64,000 nt of DNA from Microbulbifer hainanensis (GCF_014904735.1 NZ_JACZCR010000039.1:1-64000); one strand, 5' to 3'; numbered from the stretch's first letter, positions 44,136-54,196 are shown. Notes: generated by a model not told the origin, from the sequence alone. Numbers and translations are program-made.

Positions 44136-45992
44136 ATGAAACCTTTTTCCAAAAGATTCAAGCCGGGCCAAATGCTCGCCGCGTTGGCACTGGCGGCACT
44201 GGCGGGATGCCAGCCGCCAGCGGACAGTAGTAAAAATTCCGATAAAGCGGCCGCAGACAATCAGGTTCAAGTACCGTCCACAGCGGCGGCGGTCGAAGGC
44301 AAAGTCCCTCACGGGATGTTTACCAACCCGTTGTTCAGCAACGGTGCCGATCCGTGGCTTGAGTTTTACGACGGTAACTATTACCTGACCACGACCACCT
44401 GGACGTCGCAGCTTGTCATGCGCAAGTCGCCGACACTGGATGGGCTGGCCACGGCGGCGCCGGTTAACGTCTGGTCGGCGACGGATCCGGAGCGTTGCTG
44501 CAATTTCTGGGCGTTTGAATTTCACCACCTGAATGGTCCGAATGGCCTGCGCTGGTACCTGATGTATACCTCCGGCCAGCACGGCACCCTGGATCACCAG
44601 CATTTGTCTGTGCTGGAGAGCGCCGGTGACGATCCTATGGGGCCCTATGTCTACAAGGGCTCACCGATGCCCGACAGTTGGAATATCGATGGTTCCTATC
44701 TGGAGCACAACGGCCAGCTGTATCTGCTCTGGTCGGAATGGGTAGGCGATGAACAGCTCAACTGGATTTCGAAAATGTCCAACCCCTGGACCATTGAGGG
44801 CCCGCGGGTAGTACTGACTCGGCCGGAAGCCAAGTGGGAGCAAAGCGGACGCAAGGTTAACGAGGGGCCGGAAATTCTGGAAAAAGATGGCCGTACGTTC
44901 CTGATCTACTCCGCCAGCTTCTGCGATACGCCGGACTACAAACTGGCGATGAAAGAATTGACCGGCGACGATCCGATGAACCCGGACGACTGGACCAAGA
45001 CCCCGGAGCCGGTCTTCCAGCGCGGTAACGGCGTTTTCGGGCCCGGCCACAACGGTTTCTTTACCTCGCCCGACGGCAGCGAAGACTGGATTGTCTACCA
45101 CGGCAATTCGAAAGAGACCGATGGCTGCAGCGCGACCCGCTCTGTGCGCGCACAGAAATTTACCTGGAACGCGGACGGCACACCGAACTTCGGAGAGCCG
45201 GTGCCTGAAGGTCAGCCACAGAAACTGCCATCGGGTGAAAACGGCCCGCTGATGACTGAAGTGCAGGGCGCCCACTGGCAACTGGTCAACAGCGCTGGCC
45301 AGTGCCTGGCCGGTTCGACCCTGGGCAACTGTGACGACAGCAGCGCCCAGTGGGTACTCGACAACACCGCGGACGGTGCCTATCGCCTGGCACACGTGGA
45401 GACCGGAGAATTTCTCGGCGCAGAAAACGAGCTGGCGCCCTGGACCAATACCCAGGCGCAGCGCTGGCAGGTACAGCAGGACGAGAAGACCGGCTGGGTA
45501 GCCCTGCTGAACAAGCAGACCGGCCAACCGCTGAGTAGTGAAAACTGCAGCGGCGATGCCTGCGGCCAGTGGCGCCTGCAACCGGCAGCGGCCGTGGCTA
45601 TTGCCAGTGTGCAGAGCGGACGGGGAGTGCAGGGTTGTGGCGCCGCCGGAATCAGCCTGGGTGCCTGGCGCGGCGACAGCTGCCAGCGCTGGCAATTCAG
45701 CGGTGCGGAAGAGGGGTTCCTGCAACTGCGCACTGATGGCCAGTGCATGACGATCGCACAGGGCGCAATCGTTCCCGGTGCCGCGGCCACGCTCGGCAGC
45801 TGTGATTCTCCCAGCAGCCAGTGGCGACTGCAGCCGCTGAGCGACGGCAGCCTGAAAATCGTCAATCGCGAAAGCCAGTTGAACCTGGATCTGGCGCACT
45901 GTGGGCTCGCCGAGGGTACCGGCATTGCCCAGGCGCCCTGGGAAGGCAATGACTGCCAGAAATTCCAGGTTCGCGAAGTGCCCGCCACCTGA
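44136..45992 (+). CDS. GH43 lipoprotein with C-terminal ricin-type (CBM13-like) lectin repeats
   Basis: Bimodular enzyme, 618 residues. Lipobox LAGC with Cys25, followed by a Ser/Asn-rich linker. The GH43 domain (about 55-365) shows ADPWLEFYDGNYYLTTTTW, the RCCNFWAFEFHHL insertion and NEGPEILEKDGRTFLIYSA with the acid Glu. The C-terminal 230 residues are beta-trefoil-like: repeated Q-W blocks (SSAQWVLD, QAQRWQVQ, CGQWRLQP, SCQRWQFSG, SSQWRLQPL), which bind sugars in ricin-type lectins. Probably anchored in the outer membrane and acting on polymeric or oligomeric arabinan. It ends the three-gene GH43 unit, and hairpins follow. Confidence 0.88.
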   Translation: MKPFSKRFKPGQMLAALALAALAGCQPPADSSKNSDKAAADNQVQVPSTAAAVEGKVPHGMFTNPLFSNGADPWLEFYDGNYYLTTTTWTSQLVMRKSPTLDGLATAAPVNVWSATDPERCCNFWAFEFHHLNGPNGLRWYLMYTSGQHGTLDHQHLSVLESAGDDPMGPYVYKGSPMPDSWNIDGSYLEHNGQLYLLWSEWVGDEQLNWISKMSNPWTIEGPRVVLTRPEAKWEQSGRKVNEGPEILEKDGRTFLIYSASFCDTPDYKLAMKELTGDDPMNPDDWTKTPEPVFQRGNGVFGPGHNGFFTSPDGSEDWIVYHGNSKETDGCSATRSVRAQKFTWNADGTPNFGEPVPEGQPQKLPSGENGPLMTEVQGAHWQLVNSAGQCLAGSTLGNCDDSSAQWVLDNTADGAYRLAHVETGEFLGAENELAPWTNTQAQRWQVQQDEKTGWVALLNKQTGQPLSSENCSGDACGQWRLQPAAAVAIASVQSGRGVQGCGAAGISLGAWRGDSCQRWQFSGAEEGFLQLRTDGQCMTIAQGAIVPGAAATLGSCDSPSSQWRLQPLSDGSLKIVNRESQLNLDLAHCGLAEGTGIAQAPWEGNDCQKFQVREVPAT

Positions 45993-46301
45993 CCCCAGCC
46001 CGTGAGATCCTTGACTACAGGATTACTCTCACGGGGATTGTCGGCCATCCGCCGAAAACGTTTTGTAGTAGCACGCTTGTTTATCGGGCTTGGGTGGATG
46101 CATCTCTGATGTAGTCCACCCTTTTTTATATCTGGGGTTTGCGTCCGGAAAAATTCGGATTTCAAGCTGGACACCGGACTGGTCAATCACACAACGGTAT
46201 CCGGTTTTTATTGGAAAAATAAAAGAGGAGGGGGGAACCAAACAACAATTGAGGCGTGAGTGCCTGCAGTTTCAGTCAATGGATAATAAAGAGAGAAAAC
46301 C
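45993..46301 (+). terminator. Terminator and hairpins after the GH43 operon
   Basis: Two structures occupy this 309-bp gap. A hairpin directly after the stop pairs CCCGTGAGA (45999-46007) with TCTCACGGG (46027-46035) but has no T-run. A true-looking terminator follows: GGGTGGA (46092-46098) with TCCACCC (46115-46121), extended by TGCATC/GATGTA inside, then TTTTTTATAT. The rest, up to the GH51 start, holds AT-rich sequence likely to include the GH51 promoter, but no clear -35/-10 pair was chosen. Confidence 0.75.
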
Positions 46302-47855
46302 ATGCGGATACGTGTAAACAAATGGATCGCGGCAGTGGCGTGCTGCCTGTCACTACCGGCGATAGCCGACGATAGCGTCACCAGGATCGATATCGACAGT
46401 ACTCATCCCGGGGCTACGATCAATCGCGATATTTACGGTCAGTTTGCCGAGCACCTGGGGCGCGGAATCTACGGCGGTATCTGGGTCGGCAAGGACTCCA
46501 AGATCGAAAATGTCCGCGGATTCCGCACCGATGTTGTCGAGGCGTTGAAAGCCATTCACGTTCCACTGGTGCGCTGGCCCGGTGGCTGTTTTGCCGACGA
46601 GTATCACTGGCGAGATGGTATCGGCCCGCGAGAGCAGCGCCCAGTGCGCGTCAATACGCACTGGGGCGGCGTGGCCGAGGACAATGCCTTCGGCACCCAC
46701 GAATTTTTCGATCTGGTGGAGTTGCTGGGTGCCGATGCCTATATCAATGGAAACCTGGGTACCGGCACGCCGCGGGAAATGGCCGAATGGCTGGAATACA
46801 TGACCGGTGACAGCAAGTCATCCGTGGTGGAGGAGCGCCGCAAGAACGGCCGCGACAAGCCCTGGAAGGTCGCCTATTTCGGTGTTGGGAACGAGGCCTG
46901 GGGCTGCGGTGGCAATATGCGGCCGGGCTACTATGCCGACCTCTACCGGCACTTTTCCACCTTCCTGAAAACACCACCCGGCGCGCGTCCCAAAATGGTT
47001 GCCAGTGGCGGTACCGGTGACGATACGCGCTGGACCGACGTACTGAGTGACCAGATCAAGCAGAACATGGACGGCATCAGCTTCCATTTCTACACGCTGC
47101 CCACCGGCGAGTGGGGTGACAAAGGGGCGTCGACAGGGTTCGGGGAAGAGCAGTGGATCTCTACGCTGTGGCAAACCCTGCGTATGGACGAGTTCATCCG
47201 CAGCAATGAAAAGGTGTTGGACAGGAACGATCCGGAGAAAAAACTCGGCTTCTACGTCGACGAATGGGGCACCTGGTACAACCCGGAACCTGGCCGGGAG
47301 CCCGGCTTCCTGTACCAGCAGAATACGCTGCGGGATGCAGTGGTGGCTGCGCTCAATTTCAATATCTTCCAGCGCCACGCGGATCGAGTGCGGATGACCA
47401 ACATCGCGCAGATGGTGAATGTACTGCAGGCGATGATCCTGACTGACAAGGAAAAAATGGTCCTGACACCGACTTACTATGTCTACGACCTGTACCAGGT
47501 CTTCCAGGATGCGGCTTCTCTGCCGTTAGAGCTGGAAAACGCCCACAGCTACCAGCTGGGTAAAACCAGCGTGCCGGGCATCAGTGCCTCAGCGGCGCGG
47601 GGAAAAGACGGCCACCTGTATCTCTCGCTGGTGAACCTGAACCCGCGGGAAGCGCGACAGGTTGCCGTGAACGTAAAGGGAGCGGAAATTACGGCTGCGA
47701 CCGGGCAGATACTGACCGCCACCGCCATGGATGCGCGCAATACCTTCGACAAACCGCAGGCCGTGAAACCGATTCGCTATACCGCCAGTGCGGATAACGG
47801 AACCCTGAATCTCGATATTCCGGCAAAGTCGGTACTGGTTGTCAGCCTTAGGTGA
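46302..47855 (+). CDS. GH51 alpha-L-arabinofuranosidase, exported
   Basis: Retaining alpha-L-arabinofuranosidase of family 51, 517 residues, with a signal peptide (SLPAIA/DDSVTR). Acid/base Glu198 is in FGVGNEAWGCGGNM and the nucleophile Glu321 in FYVDEWGTWYNPEPG. IYGQFAEHLGRGIYGGIW, VRWPGGCFADEYHW and the C-terminal beta-sandwich are typical. Many bacterial GH51 enzymes are cytoplasmic, so a clear signal peptide is notable and suggests periplasmic trimming of arabino-oligosaccharides. It lies behind its own terminator-separated promoter region. Confidence 0.93.
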   Translation: MRIRVNKWIAAVACCLSLPAIADDSVTRIDIDSTHPGATINRDIYGQFAEHLGRGIYGGIWVGKDSKIENVRGFRTDVVEALKAIHVPLVRWPGGCFADEYHWRDGIGPREQRPVRVNTHWGGVAEDNAFGTHEFFDLVELLGADAYINGNLGTGTPREMAEWLEYMTGDSKSSVVEERRKNGRDKPWKVAYFGVGNEAWGCGGNMRPGYYADLYRHFSTFLKTPPGARPKMVASGGTGDDTRWTDVLSDQIKQNMDGISFHFYTLPTGEWGDKGASTGFGEEQWISTLWQTLRMDEFIRSNEKVLDRNDPEKKLGFYVDEWGTWYNPEPGREPGFLYQQNTLRDAVVAALNFNIFQRHADRVRMTNIAQMVNVLQAMILTDKEKMVLTPTYYVYDLYQVFQDAASLPLELENAHSYQLGKTSVPGISASAARGKDGHLYLSLVNLNPREARQVAVNVKGAEITAATGQILTATAMDARNTFDKPQAVKPIRYTASADNGTLNLDIPAKSVLVVSLR

Positions 47856-47872
47856 ATACAGCCATCCTGAAT

Positions 47873-47892
47873 GCGCGCTCACGGGAGCGCGC
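47873..47892 (+). terminator. Hairpin after the GH51 gene
   Basis: GCGCGCTC (47873-47880), ACGG loop, GAGCGCGC (47885-47892): a perfect 8-bp GC stem 17 nt after the stop. There is no T-run, so it may terminate with help from Rho or protect the 3' end. Confidence 0.5.
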
Positions 47893-48064
47893 TGCAAAGG
47901 CGGTGGGTCATTCGTGGCATAAAAGTCATCTTAAATGTGTAATGCAAAGAAATTCAGCATTCGCTTTTCTCGGTCCCGCTCTGTGATACCATCGATAAGT
48001 ATTGAGCACTGCATGGATGCCTGGCTCGAATCAAAAACAAAAACGCTGAATCAGGTTTTTAGGG

Positions 48065-49789
48065 ATGAAACTGGCCCGCTTACTCTTTGGAGTACTGGTC
48101 TTCTGGTTCGCCGGAAGTGCCTCTGCGGCCGTGCTGGAAGTGGTGCCCGGCCAGCCAATCACGTCACTGACCTCCCATTTGTCCCTGCTGGAGGACAACG
48201 GGGGCGAGCTGACTTTCTCGCAGATCCAGTCTCCCGAGCACGCTGACCAGCTGCGGCCCTGGACGCAACCTTCGGCCAACTTCGGCTACAGCCGCTCTGC
48301 ATACTGGGTGGCGTTTACGCTGCGCAACCCCTCAGACCGTTCCCTCGCGTTGCTCATCAAGCAAGACTACCCGCTTATCGATTACCTGGATTTCTGGGAG
48401 CAGGGCGATGGTGGCAACTGGCAACACATCGCTACCGGCGACCGGCGCCCCTTCGCCTCCCGCCCACTTGCTCTGCGGGATTTCATCTTTCCACTGACGC
48501 TGCCCCCGCACAGTCAGCGTACCTATTACCTGCGCTTTGCCAGCCAGGGAGCGATAAACATCGGTCTGTCAGTCAGCAGCGAAAGTGCCTACCTGCCGCA
48601 TCTGGAAATGGAGCAGCTGCTGTTGGGTATCTATTACGGCGGCTTTTTGGTCCTGGTGATTTATAACCTGTTCCTGTTCTTGGCCGTACGCGACCGTGCC
48701 TATATTTTCTATATGGGCTACGTGCTCAGCTATGGGCTTTATTTCGGCGCACTGAATGGCGTTTCCTTCCAGCTGGTATTGCCCCGGCAGCCCTGGATTG
48801 CCAATGAATTCCTGGTGGTGCTACTCGGTGTCACTTTGATATTTGGCATCCAGTTCGGTCGCGAGATCTGTGCCGGCAGGCAACTGGCACCGCGCACGGA
48901 CAAGTTCGCACGCCTGTTGCTGTTCACGATGATTCCCCTGACCTTCGCCGCCCCATTTTTCAGCTATCGGCTGATGATAACGACCTTCACGATTTTTGCC
49001 CTGATGAGCTGCGTGGTATTAATGGTGATGGGAGCGATCAGCCTGATGCGTGGTTCAATTTCTGCGCGCTATTTTATGGTGGGCTGGATCACGCTTCTCA
49101 GTAGCGTCATTGTCTACGTCTTCAAGACATTTGGTTTACTGCCGCATAACGGCTTTACCCACAATGCCTTTCAGGTGGCGGCACTGATCGAGATGGTGTT
49201 GTTGTCACTTGCACTGGGTGCGCGGGTCAACGAGATCCGTAAACGGGGTTACACCGACGAGTTGTCGCTCCTGTATAACCGCCGTTTCTTCGATGAACAA
49301 TTTCCCCGGGAATTTCATTTCGCCAGTCGCTCCGGTACTGCGCTGTCACTGCTGATGCTGGACCTGGATCACTTCAAAGCGATCAATGACCGCTTCGGTC
49401 ACCGCCGCGGCGATCTTGCCATTCGTACAATCGGCCAACTGATCGGCAAGTACTCGCGCAAGCCGGTGCTAGCCTGCCGTTACGGTGGTGAGGAGTTTGC
49501 GATACTACTGCCACGTACCAGCACTAGTGAAGCCACAGTAGTCGCCGAACGGCTGGTAAAAAAGGTCGCCGAATTGGATATCAACGGTAGCTCACTGACG
49601 ATCAGTATCGGTGTGGCCAGTTTCGAGCAGGATAATTTCGACGCACCGGTCCAGTTGTTGGAAGCGGCAGACAGGGCTCTGTATTGTGCCAAGCAGGACG
49701 GGCGCAACCGCGTATTCGTCCGTTCGAATCCTCCCCTGAGATCGGCCCGGATTGAGGGTCTGGTGGGCGTGCATAGCCCGGTGGAATGA
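48065..49789 (+). CDS. 7TMR-DISM diguanylate cyclase
   Basis: Membrane receptor that makes cyclic di-GMP, 574 residues. Signal peptide, periplasmic 7TMR-DISMED2-type domain (about 30-170, with a SRSAYWVAFTLRNPSDR stretch), seven membrane helices (about 185-385) and a GGDEF domain (about 410-560). The active site is GGEEF (474-478) in CRYGGEEFAILLPRT, which is catalytically competent. No RxxD inhibitory site is seen five residues upstream. DISMED2 domains resemble carbohydrate-binding folds, so a sugar-responsive link to the adjacent arabinan genes is possible but unproven. Confidence 0.9.
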   Translation: MKLARLLFGVLVFWFAGSASAAVLEVVPGQPITSLTSHLSLLEDNGGELTFSQIQSPEHADQLRPWTQPSANFGYSRSAYWVAFTLRNPSDRSLALLIKQDYPLIDYLDFWEQGDGGNWQHIATGDRRPFASRPLALRDFIFPLTLPPHSQRTYYLRFASQGAINIGLSVSSESAYLPHLEMEQLLLGIYYGGFLVLVIYNLFLFLAVRDRAYIFYMGYVLSYGLYFGALNGVSFQLVLPRQPWIANEFLVVLLGVTLIFGIQFGREICAGRQLAPRTDKFARLLLFTMIPLTFAAPFFSYRLMITTFTIFALMSCVVLMVMGAISLMRGSISARYFMVGWITLLSSVIVYVFKTFGLLPHNGFTHNAFQVAALIEMVLLSLALGARVNEIRKRGYTDELSLLYNRRFFDEQFPREFHFASRSGTALSLLMLDLDHFKAINDRFGHRRGDLAIRTIGQLIGKYSRKPVLACRYGGEEFAILLPRTSTSEATVVAERLVKKVAELDINGSSLTISIGVASFEQDNFDAPVQLLEAADRALYCAKQDGRNRVFVRSNPPLRSARIEGLVGVHSPVE

Positions 49790-49928
49790 TTTCGAAACTA
49801 TTGCTTTGAATATGTCGTAGCATCATAGCCTGCAGTGTTAAACGGCCAAACCCATGTCCGCAATTGGGGAATGCCCCAGCCGCTGAGTAGACTTACAGTC
49901 AGTAGTTTGCAACAGAGGGTATGACGCT

Positions 49929-50600
49929 ATGCGCTATGCCATTGCAGTGCTGTTCAGCTTGGCGGCCGCATTCGCGTTCGCCCAGGATCGGGTGAGGTCC
50001 CTGCCCAGCGGCGCCTCACAAATTCTTATAGGTGGCCAAACCTATTACTACTGGGTGGGTTCCTTCTACCGGCCAAGCGGAAGGGGATTTGTGCGCGTGG
50101 ATTCTCCACTGGGCGCGCGAGTGCCTAATGTTCCCGGTAGCAGCGGTACCTTCACCATGGGCGGTGAGCGCTACTATGTCACTAATAGAGGCACCTTCTT
50201 CGTTTACGAGCCCGACGGCGACGACTTCACGGTCGTAACTCCGCCCTACGGCTGGCGCGATTACTATACAGCGCCGCAGAGACTGTCCTCGCTTTCACCC
50301 CCGATTCGGGTTCCGGCTCCGACTCCAGCACCGCCGCCTCCGGAAATACGCCAGGTCTACCCGCTCCCCGCGCCGGGGAACCGCGGCGGCTACTATGGAC
50401 GCTACCGCACTGATTACTACGAAGGTTATTACGGTCGCTACCGTTACCGAGACGATATTTCTGGCGAAAGTTACCGCGAGCTCCGTTCCACCTGCCGCCG
50501 TATCGCCACGGATCAATCGCGCCGTGCCAAGGTCGGTCCCTACCGCCGTGAGCCGGGCAGCTACCGGGATGAGTACGCGCGCTGCATGCGCTATTACTAG
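49929..50600 (+). CDS. Secreted DUF6515-like protein
   Basis: Exported protein of 223 residues with a signal peptide (AAAFAFA/QDRVRS). The first half has the pattern GGQTYYYWVGSFYRPSGRGF, VDSPLGARVPNVPG and RYYVTNRGTFF, typical of DUF6515-type periplasmic proteins of unknown role. A proline-rich hinge (PAPTPAPPPPEIRQ) is followed by a Tyr/Arg-rich tail (GYYGRYRTDYYEGYYGRYR) and a terminal Cys-containing helix. Function is unknown. It stands between the cyclase and the large GH43 gene, with the latter convergent. Confidence 0.65.
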   Translation: MRYAIAVLFSLAAAFAFAQDRVRSLPSGASQILIGGQTYYYWVGSFYRPSGRGFVRVDSPLGARVPNVPGSSGTFTMGGERYYVTNRGTFFVYEPDGDDFTVVTPPYGWRDYYTAPQRLSSLSPPIRVPAPTPAPPPPEIRQVYPLPAPGNRGGYYGRYRTDYYEGYYGRYRYRDDISGESYRELRSTCRRIATDQSRRAKVGPYRREPGSYRDEYARCMRYY

Positions 50601-50737
50601 CAGCCCGTCTCGGGCGGTGCAGTTGAACGAGTCGAGTTGTTGATGCGGTGAGAGATGGGGAAGTGACAACTACTGTGTGAGACCCGGGCACAGATAGGTG
50701 CCCGGGCCTTTGAGTTTAGTCCGTTGATTTTGACAAT

Positions 50738-53700
50738 TTAGGGCGCAGTGCCGAGCAGTTCTTCCTCATAGAGTGCGACAATGTCGTCGGCAGAAATGGC
50801 TTCACCGTAAATCTTTAATTCATCCACCATTCCCTGGTACGGGGTATCCCAGTAATTGACCCCCAGCGCAAAGTGCGTCGAGGCCACCGGTGAAAATACA
50901 TCGGGGAAATTGCTGCCGCTGAATTTCAGCTGGCCATTGATGTAGACCTTCGCCTCGCCATTGCTGACGGCTACCGCCAGCTGACTCCAGGTATCGATCG
51001 CTATCTGCACGTTGGTGTGGCCGTCATACCAACCGGTGCCCAGGTCGCTGCCGGACCACAGCATGGTGTCCGCACCGAAGCCGTTCGGCAATACGCTGAT
51101 CCAGCTGTCGCTGGTAGCCCAGCCGAAAAAGCTCGTGGTATAGGCGTTCAGCGCGGATGGGTTCAGCCACAGGGTGAAGCTGTAGTTATTGTTGCTGATC
51201 AGATTGTCGGGCAGGCGTACGCCACTGCTGCCATTCAACACCAATGCTTTACCCACGACTCCGTCGGTATAGCTTACTGCGCCGCCACTCTGGTCGATGG
51301 TGGCACCTACGACGGTACCGGTAGCGAAGTGTCCGCTACTGTCCCCGAGGTTGTCTTCGAAGCCGAATGCAGCGATGGCGTCCGGCGGGCCCTGGTGTTT
51401 GACGGTCACCGGGAAAGTCTTCGTGACCTGTTCACCGTCCAGAGACAGGGTCGCCGTCAGGGTGACACTGGCATCGCTGCCGTCGGGCTGGGTAACCTCG
51501 CCCGTTTCGCCGTGGACATTGATGATCGCCGGATGCGAAGACGTCCAGCTGATCGCACTGGCGTAGGCGCCGCTCGCAGGCAGGAGCAGGTCTTCCCGCA
51601 CGGCACTGAGATCGCCGAGATCCAGCAGGTCGGCCGCAGACGCGAGCAGTTCAGCATTGGACTTGGGGGTTATGTCCAGGTTCTGAATCTCTTCGGCGGA
51701 GAGGGCGCTGTCGTAAACCTTCAGCTCATCGATCATGCCCTGGAAGGGCGTATCCCAGTAATTCACACCTAGGGCAAAACGGCCTTCTTTGCCGCTGAAG
51801 AAATCGCTCAGCGTGCCACCGGAAAACTTCTGTACACCGTTGAGGTAGACACTGACCTGTCCCTGTTTGACGGAAAATGCCATATGCGTCCAGGTATCGG
51901 CGGGGATCAGTTCGCCGGCGCTGCCGTCGAACCACTGTTCGCTGCCGCTCCAGAGCATCGTATTGCCGTCCCACGCCTGTGGCTGGAAGCTGATCCAGCG
52001 GCTGGAGTAGGGGATTCCCCCGGCATCGACCTGTTCATCCACTGCCGCGAAAAAGGCCGGCGTATAGGCGGTCAGGGCGGCGGGATCGGCCCAGAAGGAA
52101 ACCGTGTATTCGTTGTTGTCGATCAGGGCTGGCGGCAAAAGAACGCCGTTGCTGCCGTCCAGGGCCAGCGCCTGGCCGTCGTGACCTGCAGTGAATGCGA
52201 TACTGCCGGCGTTCCAGAGTCGATCGCCGGTGGGAGTTCCCGGCGCAAAGCGGTGCAGGGATTCGCTGAGGTCATCGTCAAAGGCGAAATAGGCTGAGCG
52301 GTTATAGGGCAGCCGCTGGGGCACCAGTACCGTATAGGACTGGCTCAGTTGCTGACCGTCCAGCGCAATGGTAGCGATCAGGGTGGTGCTGGCATCGCCA
52401 TCGCCGACATTGGGACGGGTGACATGACCATCGGTATTGATTACCAGGTCATTGCTGCTGCTCCAGCTGATATCCGCCGCGCGGGTACCGCGCTCCGGCA
52501 GCGTTAGCGCGCCGCCCTTGGCGACATCAGGCAACTGCAGGTCGGCAGCGATGTCGGAGAGAACCTGGCTGCTCGTGCGCAGAGCCATGCGCACACCCCA
52601 GATAGATTCGCCCTGGCCGGAGAGTGCGGTGAATACTGGTACCAGCTCGCGCGCCCCCTCGTTCCACTGCCACTGCATGATCCCGCGGTAGCTATTGCTG
52701 GCACCGTCGATGTTCAGGGTCAGATCGATACGACTGGGATCGTCCGCGAACAATTGGTAATGGCCGGTGACCTCGCCGGAGACAGCCCCGTTGTCGCCGA
52801 GCGTGATATACAGGGTTGGCTTGGCGGTGCGGTTGATATCCTTGCCGTGGTTGATGAACTTGTAATCGCCGAGCAGGTCGCCGGCGTCCACGATATTGTC
52901 GCCTTCTATGGGCGCGTAGCGCTCCGGCGACACCACCGGCCAGTCGTCCGCATTAATAAACATCTCGTGCACACGGACTGCGTGTTCCTCGCCCCGGTTG
53001 GGGAATCGCGTATGGGCAACCAGCAAGTACCTGCCGGTATCCGGGTCGTAATAGGCAGAATTGTGTCCGGGTGACAGGTAGCCGCGACTCGGCACCGGAT
53101 CGCCGGGATCGGAATCCAGCTCAAACCCGCCCATCAGCTTCACCCCGTAGGGGGCGATGCTTTCCAGGCTGCCGCGGACATTGGCCATATCGTTGCCCTC
53201 GGCATCCAGGAAGGGTCCGTCGGGATTGCGGGAGCGGGCCACCCGGATGTTGTAGCCATCGGTGGAGACAAAGCCGCCGAACGACATGAACAGGTAGTAG
53301 TAGTCCGTATCGGGGCTGTAGAGCATATAGCTGCCCTCGATCGCGCTGTGGCTGCCGCCGGCCACATGGGTGCCGTAACCCTGGCCGGGCTTGGGCATGC
53401 CGGTGGCTTCGTCCATTGCCAGCACGAAGATACCGCCGGAATAGGAGCCGTAGGTCATCCACAAGTTGCCGTCCTTACCGTAGAAGACGTTGGGGTCGAT
53501 GGCATTGGGATCGATAGTAGCGTCGTAATGATCAAGGCCATCCGGACCGTAACCCTCGGCGATTTCCTCGTCAGTCATGTCTGAGCGCAGGAAGATACCG
53601 AGATCCGTATAGGGCCCTTCGATATTGTCGGAGACCGCTACGCCGAGGTAGGAGCGGGGCGCGTCGCACTCTCCGGTAGCCGGATTGGTGCAGTGGTCGT

Positions 53701-54196
53701 AGTAGAAGTAATAGCGGCCGTCGTTCAGTCGAATGACGTCGGGAGCCCAGGAACCTTCATAACCGCCGACCCAGTCGATGCCCTCAGACACCTCACTGGC
53801 ATAAGTATTGAACAGCGGGTTGGCGTCGTTCACGCCTTCGGCCACGCGGACCCAGGTCATCAAATCGGTGGATTTGGCCGCGGACAGGTGGGAACCGAAC
53901 ACGTAAAAGGTGCCGTCTTCATCCCGGACAATGGAGGGATCGTGGACGGCCATGTCGTTGTAGTGGATGGCACTGGCGTCGGCGGTAGGATCCGGCTGTG
54001 TGGTGTCGCCATTTTCTCCCTGGCTGTCACCGTCCTGGTCGCCCTGTTGGTCATCGTTTGCGCTAGCGCTGTCGTCGGTGAGTGTCGAGGTGTCCACTGC
54101 GGGTGGACTGTCGCTACCCGAGTCCTTGCAGCCATAGAGTGGCAGGCTCCAGCTCAATATCAGCGCTAAGTAGCTGATTATTCTGAGTATTTGCAT
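50738..54196 (-). CDS. Large GH43 arabinanase lipoprotein with two LamG-type domains
   Basis: Outer-membrane-type lipoprotein of 1152 residues (lipobox LYGC, Cys23, then an acidic Asp/Ser/Gln-rich linker). The GH43 catalytic domain (about 75-430) carries VHDPSIVRDEDGTFYVFGSH, IDPNAIDPNVFYGKDGNLWMTYGSYSG (read in parts) and the acid Glu in SAIEGSYMLYS, an endo-arabinanase pattern. A beta-sandwich (about 445-545) follows. Then come two alternating pairs of atypical Ig-like (ISWSSSNDLVINTDG; ISWTSSHPAIINVHG) and LamG/concanavalin-type domains (each with FALGVNYWDTP and G-DELK-Y). LamG modules probably bind arabinan or cell-wall glycans. Likely a surface endo-acting enzyme. An operator-like element lies about 140 bp upstream. 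Confidence 0.9.
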   Translation of the reverse strand: MQILRIISYLALILSWSLPLYGCKDSGSDSPPAVDTSTLTDDSASANDDQQGDQDGDSQGENGDTTQPDPTADASAIHYNDMAVHDPSIVRDEDGTFYVFGSHLSAAKSTDLMTWVRVAEGVNDANPLFNTYASEVSEGIDWVGGYEGSWAPDVIRLNDGRYYFYYDHCTNPATGECDAPRSYLGVAVSDNIEGPYTDLGIFLRSDMTDEEIAEGYGPDGLDHYDATIDPNAIDPNVFYGKDGNLWMTYGSYSGGIFVLAMDEATGMPKPGQGYGTHVAGGSHSAIEGSYMLYSPDTDYYYLFMSFGGFVSTDGYNIRVARSRNPDGPFLDAEGNDMANVRGSLESIAPYGVKLMGGFELDSDPGDPVPSRGYLSPGHNSAYYDPDTGRYLLVAHTRFPNRGEEHAVRVHEMFINADDWPVVSPERYAPIEGDNIVDAGDLLGDYKFINHGKDINRTAKPTLYITLGDNGAVSGEVTGHYQLFADDPSRIDLTLNIDGASNSYRGIMQWQWNEGARELVPVFTALSGQGESIWGVRMALRTSSQVLSDIAADLQLPDVAKGGALTLPERGTRAADISWSSSNDLVINTDGHVTRPNVGDGDASTTLIATIALDGQQLSQSYTVLVPQRLPYNRSAYFAFDDDLSESLHRFAPGTPTGDRLWNAGSIAFTAGHDGQALALDGSNGVLLPPALIDNNEYTVSFWADPAALTAYTPAFFAAVDEQVDAGGIPYSSRWISFQPQAWDGNTMLWSGSEQWFDGSAGELIPADTWTHMAFSVKQGQVSVYLNGVQKFSGGTLSDFFSGKEGRFALGVNYWDTPFQGMIDELKVYDSALSAEEIQNLDITPKSNAELLASAADLLDLGDLSAVREDLLLPASGAYASAISWTSSHPAIINVHGETGEVTQPDGSDASVTLTATLSLDGEQVTKTFPVTVKHQGPPDAIAAFGFEDNLGDSSGHFATGTVVGATIDQSGGAVSYTDGVVGKALVLNGSSGVRLPDNLISNNNYSFTLWLNPSALNAYTTSFFGWATSDSWISVLPNGFGADTMLWSGSDLGTGWYDGHTNVQIAIDTWSQLAVAVSNGEAKVYINGQLKFSGSNFPDVFSPVASTHFALGVNYWDTPYQGMVDELKIYGEAISADDIVALYEEELLGTAP

